DNA of 64,000 nt from Eopsaltria australis. Lineage: Eukaryota > Chordata > Aves > Passeriformes > Petroicidae. Where the stretch lies: NCBI GenBank assembly GCA_034509425.1, contig JAVTVJ010000011.1, positions 2,418,001-2,482,000 on the forward strand. Reading direction: 5' to 3'. A program made the position numbers and the translations under genes. A model generated the notes under the pieces. The model searched no databases and was not told the origin of the DNA. It saw only the letters and a list, made by a program, of their open reading frames with translations. How positions within the stretch are numbered: position 1 is the first letter of the stretch; every line of letters begins with the position of its first letter. Shown here piece by piece: positions 12,370 to 25,280 of the stretch.

Positions 12370-13598
12370 TCATAGAATCATAGAAACATAGAGTGATTTG
12401 GGTTGGAAGGGACATTAAAGATCACCTAGTTCTGAGCCCCCATCTGTGGTCAGGAACACCCTTCACTAGGCCAGGGACCTCAGAACCCCATCCATCCTGG
12501 TCTTGAAGACTTCAGGAATGGGGCATTCACACGGTGCTCTGGACAACTTGTTTCAGTGCCTCACCACCCTCAAAAATTTTTTTTTTTCTAATAACTAATC
12601 TAAACCTACTCTAATTCCACCTTGTTGCACCACCTTGTTTAAAGTCATTCCACTTTGTTTTATCACCACATGTTTTTGTAAATAGTCTCTCTTCATCTTT
12701 CTTGTAGACTACTTTCAGGAACTGTAAAGCTGCAATTAGGTCAACCCAAAGACTTCTGTTTTCCAGTATGAACAAATCCTCAGCCTTTCCCTATAGGATA
12801 AGTGTCCTATTCCTCTGGTCAACCTGGCAACCCTCCTCTGAACTCACTGCACCAGGCTGATGTCCTTCCTGTGTTGGGAACTGTAGAGTTGGCTGCAGTA
12901 CTCCAGGTGGGGTCCCATCAGAGTAGAGTTGAGGAACAGAACCACCTGGATATTATTGGCTTTCTGGGCTACAAGACCACGTTGTCCAGACTTTCATCCC
13001 CCAGCACCTCCAAGTCCTTCTTGGCAGGGCTGCTCTCAATCTGTCCATCCCCCAGCCTGTATTAATACTGAGGTCCAGTACCTTGGCCCAAGTCCAGAAC
13101 CTTGCATTTAATCTTTAACCTAATAATATTCCCACGGGCCCATTCCTCAAGTTTGCCCAGGTCTCTCTGGGTGACATTCCATCCTTTAGGTGTGTCAACA
13201 GCAGCACTGAGCTTGGTGTCACCTGCAATTTTGCTAAGGGTGCTCTCTTTCCTTTCCTCTGTGTTTTTAATGAAGATATTAAACAACATGATCCCAGCAC
13301 AGACCCTTGAAGGTCACCACTTTTCACTGATGCCTGTTAACCACTGATGCCTGGGACTCTGAGCCACTGACCACTACTCTCTGGATGCAATCATCCAACT
13401 AATTCCTTATCTATTTAGGAGTTCACCCATTGAATCCACCTCTCTTCTGTTTAGAGAGAAGGATGTTGTGGGGCACCATGTTAAAAGCTATACAGAAGTT
13501 CAGATAAATGACATCTTAACACTTCCCTTATCCACTGAGGTAGTCACTCCCTCATAAGAAGATCACTAGGTTGGTCAGGTAGAATTTGCCATTACTTC
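12370..13598 (-). mobile_element. CR1 LINE fragment with RT-domain remnants
   Basis: This is the longest CR1 copy in the window, about 1.23 kb, in reverse orientation. The 3' end is at 12370 (catagaatcatagaaacata followed by gggttggaaggga). The 3' untranslated part runs to roughly 13000, and the 3' part of ORF2 follows. On the minus strand a frame at 13062-13289 holds LFNIFI followed by AGDTKL (about 13209-13226), the position of the catalytic FADDTKL box of CR1 reverse transcriptase. The first catalytic Asp is replaced by Gly. A parallel frame at 13115-13327 carries the GSVLG motif that should directly precede LFNIFI, so a frameshift separates them. The copy is 5'-truncated near 13598 and inactive. 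Confidence 0.95.
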
Positions 13599-15611
13599 AC
13601 ATGAATAGCACTCAAGTAAATAGACAGAATTGCTGGTACTATATTCTGGGCTCTGAAAACAGTGCATCGAAACACTTAAAAGCAATTCAATTTATTTTCT
13701 AGGTTAAGCATATTTTGAACCCTTTAGGAAGAATTAAAATACCAAGATGAACATGAAAAATAAATATTGCATCTTTTTAGCACTAGGAACATCTCTCAGC
13801 CTATTTGCCTCCACCTCCACCTGTTGGAAGTATACACAGAAATCAATAGATCCAAAACCAGGAAATAAGTTTTTTGTTACCTTCTGAATTATTTTTTTCC
13901 TTTCTCCACATAATCTGTCACTAAACAAAGTTATATTGTGCTTAAAAAACTGTTGATTAAAATATGACTTCATATGTTTCTCTCCCCAGTAATACAATCC
14001 ATTATCATTTATCTTAATCCATGAGACAGTCACTTGGGAATTAACTTTAATGTTAAATATGGCTAGGATCATAAACTGCTGGTATCACTGTTGTTATTCC
14101 TGATATGTCAGGGGAATATGGAATCCATAACATTTCATTACAATTTCTCTAAGAACATCTCAGTTTCCATTTCCACTGGGCTGGACTTCAAACCAGTTAA
14201 CCCAGAAAACATCTCTATTCTTTTCTGAAAGTTAATACATTTTTCAGTACATTATTGAGAGGTATGAAGTAATTTAAGATGGTATATCACATGGAAAAAC
14301 AGAAGAAACTATGGGAAGGTTACAAGAAGATTTATAACCAAGACGGTTTTTAATTTCTTAATTTTTCTGCAAATAACCTGTTTTATTTGCACCAGTAATG
14401 TTGCTGGGTTTTGAGTGGGTGGACAAAATTAAATCATAATTAGAAATGCAATAGAGTGAAAATCATTTGTCTAGTTAGGAACTTAAAGCTAGAATTTCAT
14501 ACTTCATTTGTTCAGAGCATGAAAAGGCTCACTCAAACATTTGAAATGCATGTGTGTGAACGCTTTTTTGCTAGTCCTTGATTTTCCTATTGCACATGAA
14601 TAAAAATTCAATATTTGCCTATTTTCAGTGTAATTTTTTTGGGGGCGTGTACACAAGTTGTTGTGAAGCAATTTTTTGTCCTTGTATGTACTAATGCAAC
14701 AATTTGTTAATTGATCTTGAGAAATGAGAGACACATTTTCACCCTATTGCTCATTAACCCGTAGCTCCAAACCTGCTTGTCTCCAAAAAATTGGTAAATT
14801 CAAGAAATGTACCACATAAGAAACTAGTATCAAGGTGGCTCAAATTCTGTGTGTTTTACTGAAAATACTTCATTGCAGATATATTTTAAGAATCATGTCA
14901 AGTTTTGCATGCTTTGAAAAAGACAAAAAAAGAGTCAAGAATGTATATCATTCTACATGAAAAGTTGTTTATGTTAAATAGTTTGCACAGTATTTCATAT
15001 TTACGGAGTCACGGAATCAAGTCAATAACAAAAACTCTTTCAATTACATGCCAAGGCCTAGGACTTAGAAGAGTTCCTTGTATAAATCCTTACTGTAAGT
15101 CCAGTGGTTTAGCAGGGGTGCTGAAGATATAATTATCTATGACCTCAAGGCCGGTGCTAATCTGGAGAATTAAAAAAGGAATATGTTGCATCTGTTTCGA
15201 GAAGTTTCAATGATTTGAAAAGCATCATTCATAAGATAACTGCAGTTTCCTAATTTTTTTATAGATTTAAATTTCTGCTAGTTTCATCTGCATGTCAGAA
15301 TAAGTCACACCTTAAAATAACAAAATTATAGAAACAAAATTTTGAAAGCTACATCCTTCCAGAGCTGGCATATATGTTAACAATACCAGCTCACCATACA
15401 TACACAGAAAATTAAAAATTAATGTTTTACCACTGTCAACATTACTTCCTTCTCACTTTTAAATGTTTTTAAAAACATGTTAGAATTCATTTGCCGCTGG
15501 AAGGCATCTAAGAAGGCATCAGGCAATCAAATTTATGAAGTTAACCCTCACTCTTTTAATCTAAAATTATGCATTTATTTATGTATTGGAAAAACCCCAA
15601 ACAAAACAAAG

Positions 15612-15628
15612 AGCAACAACAACAACAA
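15612..15628. repeat. Short (CAA)n microsatellite
   Basis: About five CAA units in a row, preceded by an A/C-rich stretch. It is too short to be informative except as a possible length polymorphism. Confidence 0.8.
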
Positions 15629-17387
15629 CTGAAAAGAGACATTGAATGCAAGATTTTGCCTTAGCTTAGCAGAGGTAAGGTTAAAAAGGATTTTTCACCT
15701 ATTTATATTGAAATTGCTACTTCACTGTCTTTACTTCCTCAGCTATCAAAAATTCACACATATTGGTAAAGAAATACACATACACACTCACTTTATAAAA
15801 TCCATCCTGGCGAAAAAAGATTTGAAAACAAATGATTCTTCCATTTTTCAAAATAAGTCTTGAACATCTAGTTTAAACACAGGTAACTTGTATATTTTAG
15901 ATAGGGAGAAAATGCACATACTGCTGATTTATGAATTACACTTATATTTCTGGATTTAGAATTCTTGTGTATTACTTTTCTCATACTCACTTCTATACTC
16001 ATGCTTCCATATACAAATACAAAGTTGGCATTGGCATTTATCATGGAGAAAAAGTGAAATAAAATAAATAGGACAGGATTTTATCCTCTCATAATTGAAG
16101 AACACATCTGTGGGAATGGGTGCTGCACACTGAGTCACACCACAGCTCATTACAGAAATAGAGTGCATTACAGTGGGAAAAAACTATTTAAAATTTTGTC
16201 TTTCAGAGAAGTTTTCATAAAAAATTTCAGAAAAATGGCTAATGAGGGTGTTGGACAAGCACTTAGTATTCCTAAAGAAGAAATCAAGAGATTTATTTTC
16301 TTCTGAGATCGAAAGTGAGTGTCTTGGAAGGGAAGCAGGTCAAATAGCGCTCAATGTGTGAGTACCCCATATGATTCCATGAAAAAATGGGGTACCTTGT
16401 AGAAAGAAAAAGGAAAGCCTAATAGATAAATCTTCTGAAACATCAGATGGCAGGTGGTGAATCTCTAACCTGGACCAGTAATGCACGAAGAGCTGAGAAG
16501 TGGTATGAGATACAAGAAGCTTCTAATTATTTTGTGATTTGCTTTAATTTAAATCAGACTTTAATTTGTTGTCACAACAGATTAACAGTGGCTGCACAAA
16601 CAAATGTAATGAATTCAGGGTGCTTCAGAGCCAAAGGCTAAACCTGGATTTATTGTTGGCATGTGCTTTCTTCATCTCTCTGGCCTGAGTAGAGCTTATT
16701 TCTCTTTTTTTCCCTTATTTTTCATTCCCATAGAAGTCAGTGATTTAAAGCAAACTAATGAGATATAAATAAAATGAAGCAAGCTTCAACTTAACTTGGA
16801 GATTTGCATTTGTGTGGGTATTTCAAAGTAATGCCATAAGCATCTGTGCCTTATTCCATTTATTTATTTATTTCTAATTGAGCAAACAGAGAAAACTGTT
16901 CTCCACCATAGCACTGACTTGGACCTAATCTGGAATAGCCTTTTTATTAATATTGTACTAAACCTCAGGAAATGATGCCATAGGCCACATATTAGTGCCA
17001 AAATACATATGAAGTCAGTTGATTCTATTTATTAAGACCATACAAGGCCTTTGACCTCCTTACAGTGCACAAACATTAGGCCAGCTGGCTTACAGACATT
17101 CTTTTATACTGAATCTGCACACTCATATCTGTTAGCGACTTTTCATTTCAACACGTCACAAGGAGTACCAGAACTGCAGCAGTGGTTTGCATGGTTATAT
17201 TTAGACTGCATGACTGGCCAGTAGAAGTACATACTGTGTCATTTTCATGCGTTCATTAGTGGTGGCTGATAACAGCCCTAACGCTTCTTTCAGGCAGATA
17301 AATCATGTTGAACTGAGAACCTGGAAATGATCAGATTAGGAATTACCTCTGAACACCCACCTCACTATAAAGTACAGAAATATTTAA

Positions 17388-17433
17388 TTTGGCAGGAATT
17401 TATCACTGTATTTGGCAGGAATTTATCACTGAA
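17388..17433. repeat. Tandem duplication of a 23-bp unit
   Basis: The unit begins tttggcaggaatttatcact and occurs twice back to back, at 17388-17410 and 17411-17433, identical except at the last positions. The near-identity suggests a recent local duplication by replication slippage. Confidence 0.9.
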
Positions 17434-18039
17434 AAAAGTGTCATCTGAGTGCAAAAGCATTTATGAATGTAGTTTCAAAAGCTTGAATAGGCACAAATCC
17501 CTTTCTGAGGTGCAAGTATAGGCTAGAGGTGTTACTGATTTTCAAAGAGATTATTTGAATCTGCAATAAAAAGGTGCAAAGTGACTTTGTTTAGTAGACA
17601 TAACCCACATTTTCTAAGCCCATCAGGTTCTGCAAACTGCAAACAAATGCAATCTGTTTACTTCATGAATAGCCTGTCTGTTCACAGCCTCAAGGTCTCA
17701 ACAGAGACCAAATTCAAAACATTTTGTCACCATTCATATTCCTTCACTAATTCTCCAAGCCTATGTGGGAAGGTATCATATTCCATTCCAGGACTAAGCA
17801 TTCCATTCCGGGGCATCGCTATAATTATGTTTTGGCTTATGTTGGACATAAATGGAAGACTTTTGATAGCAGGGTGAGCTGTGTGAAGAAGGCAGTGAAC
17901 TGCCCTATGCCAGTCCCAGACTGTTCTATAAGGCTGTGAAACAGGCCAAAAAAGATCATTGAACATCAGAAATTCAACCAGGCAGAGGAGTTTATGGTGC
18001 CTCTACTCAAACATACTTATAAAGAGAAGTGGGTGTGAG

Positions 18040-18310
18040 GCACAGGAGGCGTGGCTGGAGCCACCACCTCAAAAAGAGGCTCTTGATGGAGGAGATACCT
18101 CCGAGGCAAATGTGGCCATGGGAAATGCACACCAAGGCAGGGACACCATTAAGGGACCACAGCCTGTAGAGAACCCCTGCTGGGGTAGGGACACCTCCCA
18201 GAGGACAAGAGCAGGTGAACAATACCAGGGTAGGGGAATATTTTAAGGAGCAAGAAGCAGTCGACGAAAATAAATGAGAAGCAAGGAGCAGCAGAAAGAA
18301 ACCATTCAGT
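18040..18310 (+). mobile_element. Probable diverged avian LTR fragment
   Basis: A G+C-richer island in AT-rich DNA with purine-rich, loosely repeated phrases: gggacaccattaaggg, agaacccctgctgggg, tagggacacctcccag and acaagagcaggtgaac. This style is typical of the repeated middle section of a large avian LTR class, and the clear copy at 43881-44920 has similar phrases (ctggagcagg, tggaaagggaccc). No terminal TG/CA ends, TATA box or target duplication could be fixed. The frames on both strands here (95-106 codons) look incidental. It could instead be an unrelated repeat. Confidence 0.4.
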
Positions 18311-19469
18311 GCAAACCTCAACCTCATATTCCACGTGTTGTCTTATGGAAGGGATTAAAAGGGACTGAGTGTGACATATAGACCCTAGTATTCCCACAGG
18401 AAGAGTTATTAGGCATTCCTGTGCATTGATAAATAGAGCAACATGCAATTCTTCTGAAACAGTAGCCTTCCTTTTATAGAATGGAAGTAAAAATATGAGG
18501 CAGTGAACAAAAATAAAAATGCATCATAAAAACCGGATGATTATAGGAAGTTAAATCTCTATGCTATGATAAACCTTTGTCATGCAGAGGACCAAGTTCA
18601 CCAATTCACAGAGAGGAGGGGATTAGATGATGTTTTCTGTTGTTTACATATTCTAAGATTTTGGAATCCCTAAAGGAATTCACAAACTCCATTTAAGTCT
18701 TCTTTAAATCTTTGCCACTGCGACCTACTTTAAACTCTTGTAAAGGGAATGTTAAAACAGGGAACATCCAGGCGATTTGCAACTTCACTGTAGAAAAAGA
18801 GGGCACTCAGCAGTTTTCAAAAACAGGTAGAGTACAGCTCTTGCTCCTAACAATGCCTGCTAGATTAAATTTTAAATGTGTGTTCTGAATAAGTGGTTTA
18901 TATAAGGCAGCACATGTTCAGAACTTCAAGTTTTTTTTTAAGATTGGCTCTTTTCTTAATAATAAAATGGATTTGCTGCTAGGAAGTCTTACCCTTGCAA
19001 TTAAACAATTTAGATTTTCTTTTTCCCCTCCTCCTTGTTAATGCTGTTCCATATGGGGGGATGAAAAAATGTCTTATTCTTATGATGACAGTATAGTATT
19101 TAAATTATTCTATGTTAATGTAAATCCATGAAAAACAGTGCAGTCACTTTTGACTTACAGAAGTAGAAAAAGAAGAGAATTGAGTCTTTGGTTAACAGTA
19201 TCCTAGCTCTGACCAGAGTCTTTCTGCTCCAGAGTTACCTCCAGGAGTTTTCTTAAGGTTCACTGTTGGCAATGAGAATTTCTGCAGTGTCAAAACCAGC
19301 TAGTTAAGTAATTGGAATCCGTAAAAACTTTCAAGATTCAATGTAGAAAATGTTTTTCCTTCCATTTCTAAATCAAACCACTACACCATCTTGTCACCCT
19401 CTGCTTTTCTACCCTTCCTAAAATATTTAGGAATTCTAAAGGATTTAGGAAAGGGGGAAATTTTTAACT
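18311..19469. other. Unique AT-rich non-coding stretch
   Basis: No gene or recognisable repeat was seen. The first 100 bases may still belong to the probable LTR fragment on the left. Confidence 0.55.
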
Positions 19470-19665
19470 GTGGGGATGGTGAGACACTGGAATAACTTGC
19501 CAAGAGAGGTTGTGAATGCCTCAACCCTGGCTGTGTCAAAGGCTGGATGAGGCCTTGAACTAGTGGGAGGTGTCCCTGTCCATGGTAGGGGGCTTGGGAC
19601 TAGATGGTATTTAAGGTCCATTCCAACCCCTTAACATTCTATGACTCAATGATTCTGTGGTGCTA
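19470..19665 (+). mobile_element. CR1 LINE 3'-end fragment
   Basis: A sense-orientation CR1 tail of about 195 bp. It holds the usual order of blocks: gagacactggaataacttgc, tgtcaaaggctggatgaggc, aggtgtccctgtccatggta, gggactagatggtattta, then ccattccaacccc and a decayed attctatgactcaatgattc terminus. The copy is fairly well preserved, so it is younger than the one at 7015-7130. It is strongly 5'-truncated and has no coding part. Confidence 0.95.
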
Positions 19666-22034
19666 TAATTCTGATTTGATAGGAGGTTTAGGACTCCAAC
19701 ATACAAAATTGTAAGGAGAAAGCCATAAGTAATGGTAAGAAGAAAGTAATAATAGCCTGCAAGTGCAACTTCACTGGTGAAGCAGGGGACTTCTGTCCAC
19801 TTTTCAGCTCTCAGGTATTACTGCAGTTCTGACCTGATATCACTGTGAAGTTTCCACTTCTGTTTTCCAATTTAGACATACCCTAGACTAACAGAAATCA
19901 GGGCAAATGAAATCTGGTCTATGGTATGGATAGCTGGAACACTGTGATCTCAGGTTTTATACATATAGATAACCTTAGGCATATATATTCTTTTGAATCT
20001 TTTGATGAATTCCTGTCAGTAAAGGTTGTATTTACACTGTTGGACTGCTTTTGGGTTATGTAAAATTAATGAAACATGAATTGTAGGTCTTTCCTGACAA
20101 CCATGAGAAAAAGCAACCACATTCTGATGTACTTCAGAGTTCAACAGCTATGTTTTTCTGGAATTCCCTGCTGCCTCTAGAGAACACTAAATTTATTGCT
20201 AATAGTGGAAATGTTCATTTGTCCTTTAAGTATGAATAGTGAGGGAGTGTGTTCTTCATTTCCCATCTTAATACCATTCCCTTGAGCCCTCCCCAGCAAA
20301 AGTGTGTGCACTCTCGTAAGAGAAACAAATAGAAATCCATTCCTTAAACTCTTCCTTTTCAAAAATTTCCAGTGAAGATATGAACTCTATTTCAGAACAT
20401 CAAGAAACATTGTAGGAGAAAAAATAAAATAAAATAAAACATTAAAGAAGGCTGCTCAGTGACTCTAAGAACACCATTTTCATGTTTTTCTCTTCCTTAT
20501 TATGAGAATCACCCACATTGAATGATGCCTTGGATGTTTGCTCTACTGGGTATTCATATCATATCTCACCATTTGCTTGTTTGTGGCTATTACATATTTA
20601 TATTATTTTTCTGAGGAAATTCATGTGAGTGAAATGACTTCCTGAATAAAGTTATTTCAAGATAAAACATTAGACAGACAGATAGATAGATAGATAGATG
20701 TACTTACTTCAGTTCACATTAATGAATATTTCAGATTACTCTCTATTGCATGAATTAATTTGTTGCTGCTTTTGTTATGAAGACTTTTAAAAATCTGTAA
20801 GTTGGTAAATATTTCAAGGATTCTCTACTGCATGAGGTTGAAAACTTAATCTAAATTTGGCACTTCCTTTATTATTTATTTTGACAGAGAGAAAAAAAAC
20901 AGCATTCATAATATAATGTTTAAAAAATTGAGGAATTTCTTTCAACAGTGAATGATGAGTTCATTAAAAGAAGAAAAATGGTACTTCCCCACAATTGTTC
21001 TTTGTATGAAGAAGTGTAAAAGAAAAGTTTTTTCACACTTGCTTCTTTTAACAGAGCTAGAGAAGCTCTGAACAGAATTTCATGTGATATAAATCCTGAT
21101 GTAAGATATGATATGTGGTGCAAAAAAGCCCTCTAAAACTTCAGTTGTTCTCTTTATCAGGGTGACTTTTTAAACTGATAGGTGAAGTGAGTAATTAAGA
21201 GCCTGCAGTGTTAAATGAATGAAGAGGTTCAGAACTGAAATGCATACTGGATAAAAGGAGAGGAATCCCTTCTGCTGGTTATTCCTATGAAGAGTAAGTG
21301 GTGACACTCACCTACATATAAGCATTTTGTCTGTATTCAATAGGGAGAATTTCATTTCTCCTGAGTAGACTCATTCTTTCCACATATGATTAGAGTCCTA
21401 ACTTCCAGGCATTTGAAGCCTGGTAAGTGGAATCCAGGCTTAGGTCAAGGAAATTAACTTTTTTTATCTTTAATGCAGATTAGCACTTGTGAGTTCACAG
21501 TGCAGAAATGCCAACAGCTTTTTCTGGGGTCCTTGCCTGTGTTTTCATTAAGCTATCAGATTAAGCCTATTCTTGTGAAAGCAAGTAGCCTTACTGAGAT
21601 GAAGACACTAGTAAAACCTCTTACTTTTATTGTTCCTGAATATCTAGACAGTAGTACTTATTGTTTACATTGGTTTTTTAGAGTTTACACTAAGCATTTG
21701 TGTTGCCTAGCAATTTTATTAAAAACTCTGAATAATGCATGAGTGTTTGTATACAACTTGCAAGCTCAGTAGGTTGTATCATATTAATATATGCACTGTA
21801 AATCTTTCCAGTTCAAGAAGTATTTGATTATCAAATCATGAGGCTGGTGAGCACACATGTAATCAGATTGAGTAACAGTCCTCTACATATAAAATAATGA
21901 TAATATTTTACACTTTGAGAGTAACTACCATCTGTGGACCTCAAACATTCCATATCTATTAACAAATAAACCTTCACACCTCTGTACTGCAAACAATCTA
22001 TGCCATTTTTTCTCTCTGTTGACACACGCAACAG
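19666..22034. other. Unique AT-rich stretch with a GATA microsatellite
   Basis: No gene is supported. A short (GACA)n(GATA)n microsatellite lies at 20673-20700. The open frames (61-89 codons) have no recognisable domain. Confidence 0.55.
20673..20700. repeat. Compound (GACA)(GATA) microsatellite
   Basis: Two GACA-type units followed by five GATA units (20681-20700). It is a possible length-polymorphic marker. Confidence 0.9.
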
Positions 22035-22552
22035 TACCTTGAGTACTCCTTGAAGTTTTGGGCACCACAATATAATAAAGATATTAAATTATTAAAGAGC
22101 ATTGAAAGGAGGGTAATGATCATAGTGAATGAAGGGCCTTGAGGGGAAGCCATTTGAGGAGTGGCTGAGGTCACTTGGTCTGTTCAGCCTAGACAAGAGA
22201 AGACTGAGGGGACACTTCATTGCAACTTCCTTGTGAGGGGAAGAGGAAGGGCACACACTGATCTCTTCTCCTTTGTGACCAGTGATAGGACCTGAGGTAA
22301 TGGCCTGAAGTTGTGTTGAGGAAGGTTTAGGCTGGATATCAGGAAAAGGTTCTTTACTCCGAGGTTATTTGAGTACTGGAACAGACTCCCCAGGGAAGTA
22401 GCCACAGCACCAGTCTGACAAAGTTCAAGAAGATTTCAGACAATGCTCTTGGGCACATGGTGTGACTCTTGGGGCTGTCCTGTGCAGGGTCAGGAGCTGA
22501 GCTTTGATGATCCTTGTGGGTGACTTCCAATTCAGGATATTCTATGATATGT
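22035..22552 (+). mobile_element. CR1 LINE 3' fragment
   Basis: About 520 bp in the sense orientation. It covers the end of the CR1 coding region and the 3' untranslated region: ttttgggcaccacaat near 22054, tctgttcagcctagacaag near 22178, aggtttaggctggatatca near 22323, and gactccccagggaagtagcc near 22384. The terminus is attctatgatatg near 22540-22552. Several internal gaps and substitutions show age. It is 5'-truncated and non-coding now. Confidence 0.94.
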
Positions 22553-25280
22553 ATACAAAATGCAATACATTAGCAACTCACTGCCTCTTATATGTAGAGC
22601 ACAGCTGGACCATGTTGTCATAACTGAGATGCTTTGGTGACTTATCAACAGATAATATTGTCACAATGATTTTGTTTATCAGATCATTTCAGTTCAAGAC
22701 AGTCTCGTTTGTGACTAATCCTAAGGATTTGCCATTTCAGGACTAAATATTGTAACTAAGCCACAATGAAACAGAGCTTATATATTCCTTCAATTATTAA
22801 AATGCTAGTCATGAGTCTTCTAGAACTGGGCATCTAGAGCTTTGGAGAAAATAATGTAACATAACCTGACATAGTAGAGCTCCTTTCCAAACAAGGACAT
22901 TTTTTTTTTTTTGGCAAATATTAACTATTTATTGAACAACATATTTAGCTGATTTTCTGAATATACAGAAAAAAATAAACTATTTTTAAAAAAAAAAGTT
23001 ATAATCACAGCTGTTTAGCATATAAAAATGGGAATTGTACACTTTTAACATATGAAACTACTCCAGTTGATATAAATAATTTCACAGTCCAGGGGCATCA
23101 ACAGGACTAGAACTTTGTAAGAACTGCTTTGTTGACAGAAGCAATATAAACAAGATTAGGTGTGATGGTGCACAACTGTATGCACAAGGACCAGTTAAAA
23201 TAGATTGTAAATCAATCTCATAATTCATTAAGTAAACCAGGGATACTTTGGGATGGTGATGTAGGAAAAGAGTCTTTACAGGCTCATTGTTTGTCAGGGG
23301 AAATGAACATTCAATGAATTACAGGAAAAAAGGATTTCTGTAATTTTGAGATATTTTGGCTTGTTCCCGTGTCTAACAAAGCACATGCTGCAGCAATAGT
23401 GTATTAGTCACCTCAGAAACAGAAGCTGCAAAAAATTCCCATTATTTCACAATGTGCAAATAACTAAACAGGAAAAATGAACAGATGACTGCTATGAATG
23501 CTCATTTGGATTTTACACAATTCACTTATTTTTAAAAGTTACACTATTAATTAACTCTAAATCAATGTTTTTGAGGAAAAAGTGAACACAGGAAACTTTT
23601 TATCAAAAATATTACTTCCAATATCACTTAAGTCATTATCAATACATTTTTCATTACTTCTTTATAGCAACTTTGTTGCTGAGAAAAATTTTATCTATAA
23701 AAAAACTAAACCTATTAAAAATCCATTAGAACTAAACAGCAGAAGAGAATTCATAGATTACTGGGCCAAATATCTACTAGTTATTTGAAATAAAAACTAT
23801 GACTGAAACATCTACAAAGTTATTGAGGAAAGTAAAATGCACTGCGTAGGTCATACAAATTAGTGTTTCATTCCAGTTCATCCGTCACACATTTACTTCT
23901 TTATCTGCCATAGAGTGGTGAAAGGAATGCTGAGTGATGCCACAGACCTCTTGTGTGACTCTGCATATCTTAAATTCATTAAACCTAATTAATTTATGCT
24001 GTGTAACAGTAACCCTGATGGGCCTTAGATCACACTCATACCACTTAAACATTTGTCGGTGGTTGTCCCCTCTAACATATACTTGAAATATAAAAAGAAA
24101 AAGCTCAACTTTGGCTTCCTCAGTCTTCTGTGCCCTGTAACAATCATTTAAAATAAAATTTCACTGTGAACCACACAGCAGAATTCTTAAAGACCTCCTG
24201 AAGAGACAAGTTTGAAAATTAGACTAAATTTGTCCTTATTATGAGATGACAAAGCATTTAGTTGAAAACTGAAAGTTCAGCAAATGTGTTTGCCAGAGAT
24301 TTCAGCTGTGCTAAAAAGCTGTCAGACTCTTACTCTCTACACTCTACACTGTTTGCAAAATTCACCTGGGAGAGCAATGAAGTTACAACACTTAAAGGCT
24401 CTACAAATTCTCAGCTTTTGTTCTGTACCCATAGGGTAGCCTGACAGCTATGCACGCTTTAGAGGATTTTCACATGAAGTATTTCTGTGTTCTCTAGGTG
24501 AGAGTGAGAAGTGGAATGATGCTTTGCAGAGAATTAAAAGGAGACAGAGAAGAATTCCTGTCTACCATTAGACTGTATAAATCACATCCAGTATTTAGAA
24601 GAGTGAAAATGTCAGTGTTTTTAAGCTGGAGAATAGAGGACAGATGGATACCCGTTTCATAGGCTCAACTTTGCTAGTGGCAAAATTTCAATTATTAGTA
24701 GTCAGATCACTGAATAAATCCATTTGCACACATAGGAGGGCTTTTTTTCAAGATTTCTTTGACTAGACAGATTTTTTTTCTTTATTTTTTTCAAATATGT
24801 CTCAATTATACTCCTTCAAAAACTTGTACAAGCACTCTGGAGTACTGAAGTGAGTTTTCTGAATGTATGAGAGATTTTTTCAAGAGCTTTGATGTAATTT
24901 GTAAGCTTTCAAAGGTAAGATTTATGTTATTATAATGTTCTTCAAGGCAAAATGACACCAGAGTTACCTTGTTCATGTAAAGTTAGAGTGTATTATGGTA
25001 ACAGAGACACGAGCACAGGACACAAAGCAGAAAAATAATCACAAGTGTATATATAATCTAATAAAAAACCCCTAGAAATAAAATTAATAGACATAGTGAA
25101 AATAAAATATTTGCACCAATGAAAAGGCACTAAAACTAATAGTATTGCATAGACTTTCTGTAAGATATAACATAATAAAAATGTTATTTTTGATACTTAT
25201 TCTGTAATTTTAAGCATGTTTCCATATTAATAAAACTGGGGATTATTTTGTATAGAAACCAATACATATAGAAACACTGA
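22553..25280. other. Unique AT-rich non-coding stretch
   Basis: No gene or transposon is recognisable. A T13 run lies at 22900-22912. Short frames (60-68 codons) show no domain. Confidence 0.55.

Larger units (their letters stand above)
13599..18039. other. Unique AT-rich non-coding stretch
   Basis: No gene is supported. The longest frame is 112 codons on the minus strand (13734-14072); it has no recognisable domain and is within chance length for such AT-rich DNA. Small repeats include a (CAA)n tract at 15612-15628 and a 23-bp tandem duplication at 17388-17433. The segment 17140-17310 is less AT-rich than its surroundings, but I recognise nothing in it. Confidence 0.55.

Noticed and set aside
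13734..14072. 112-codon minus-strand frame
   Set aside because: No domain, signal or family resemblance. The length is within chance for AT-rich DNA of this size.
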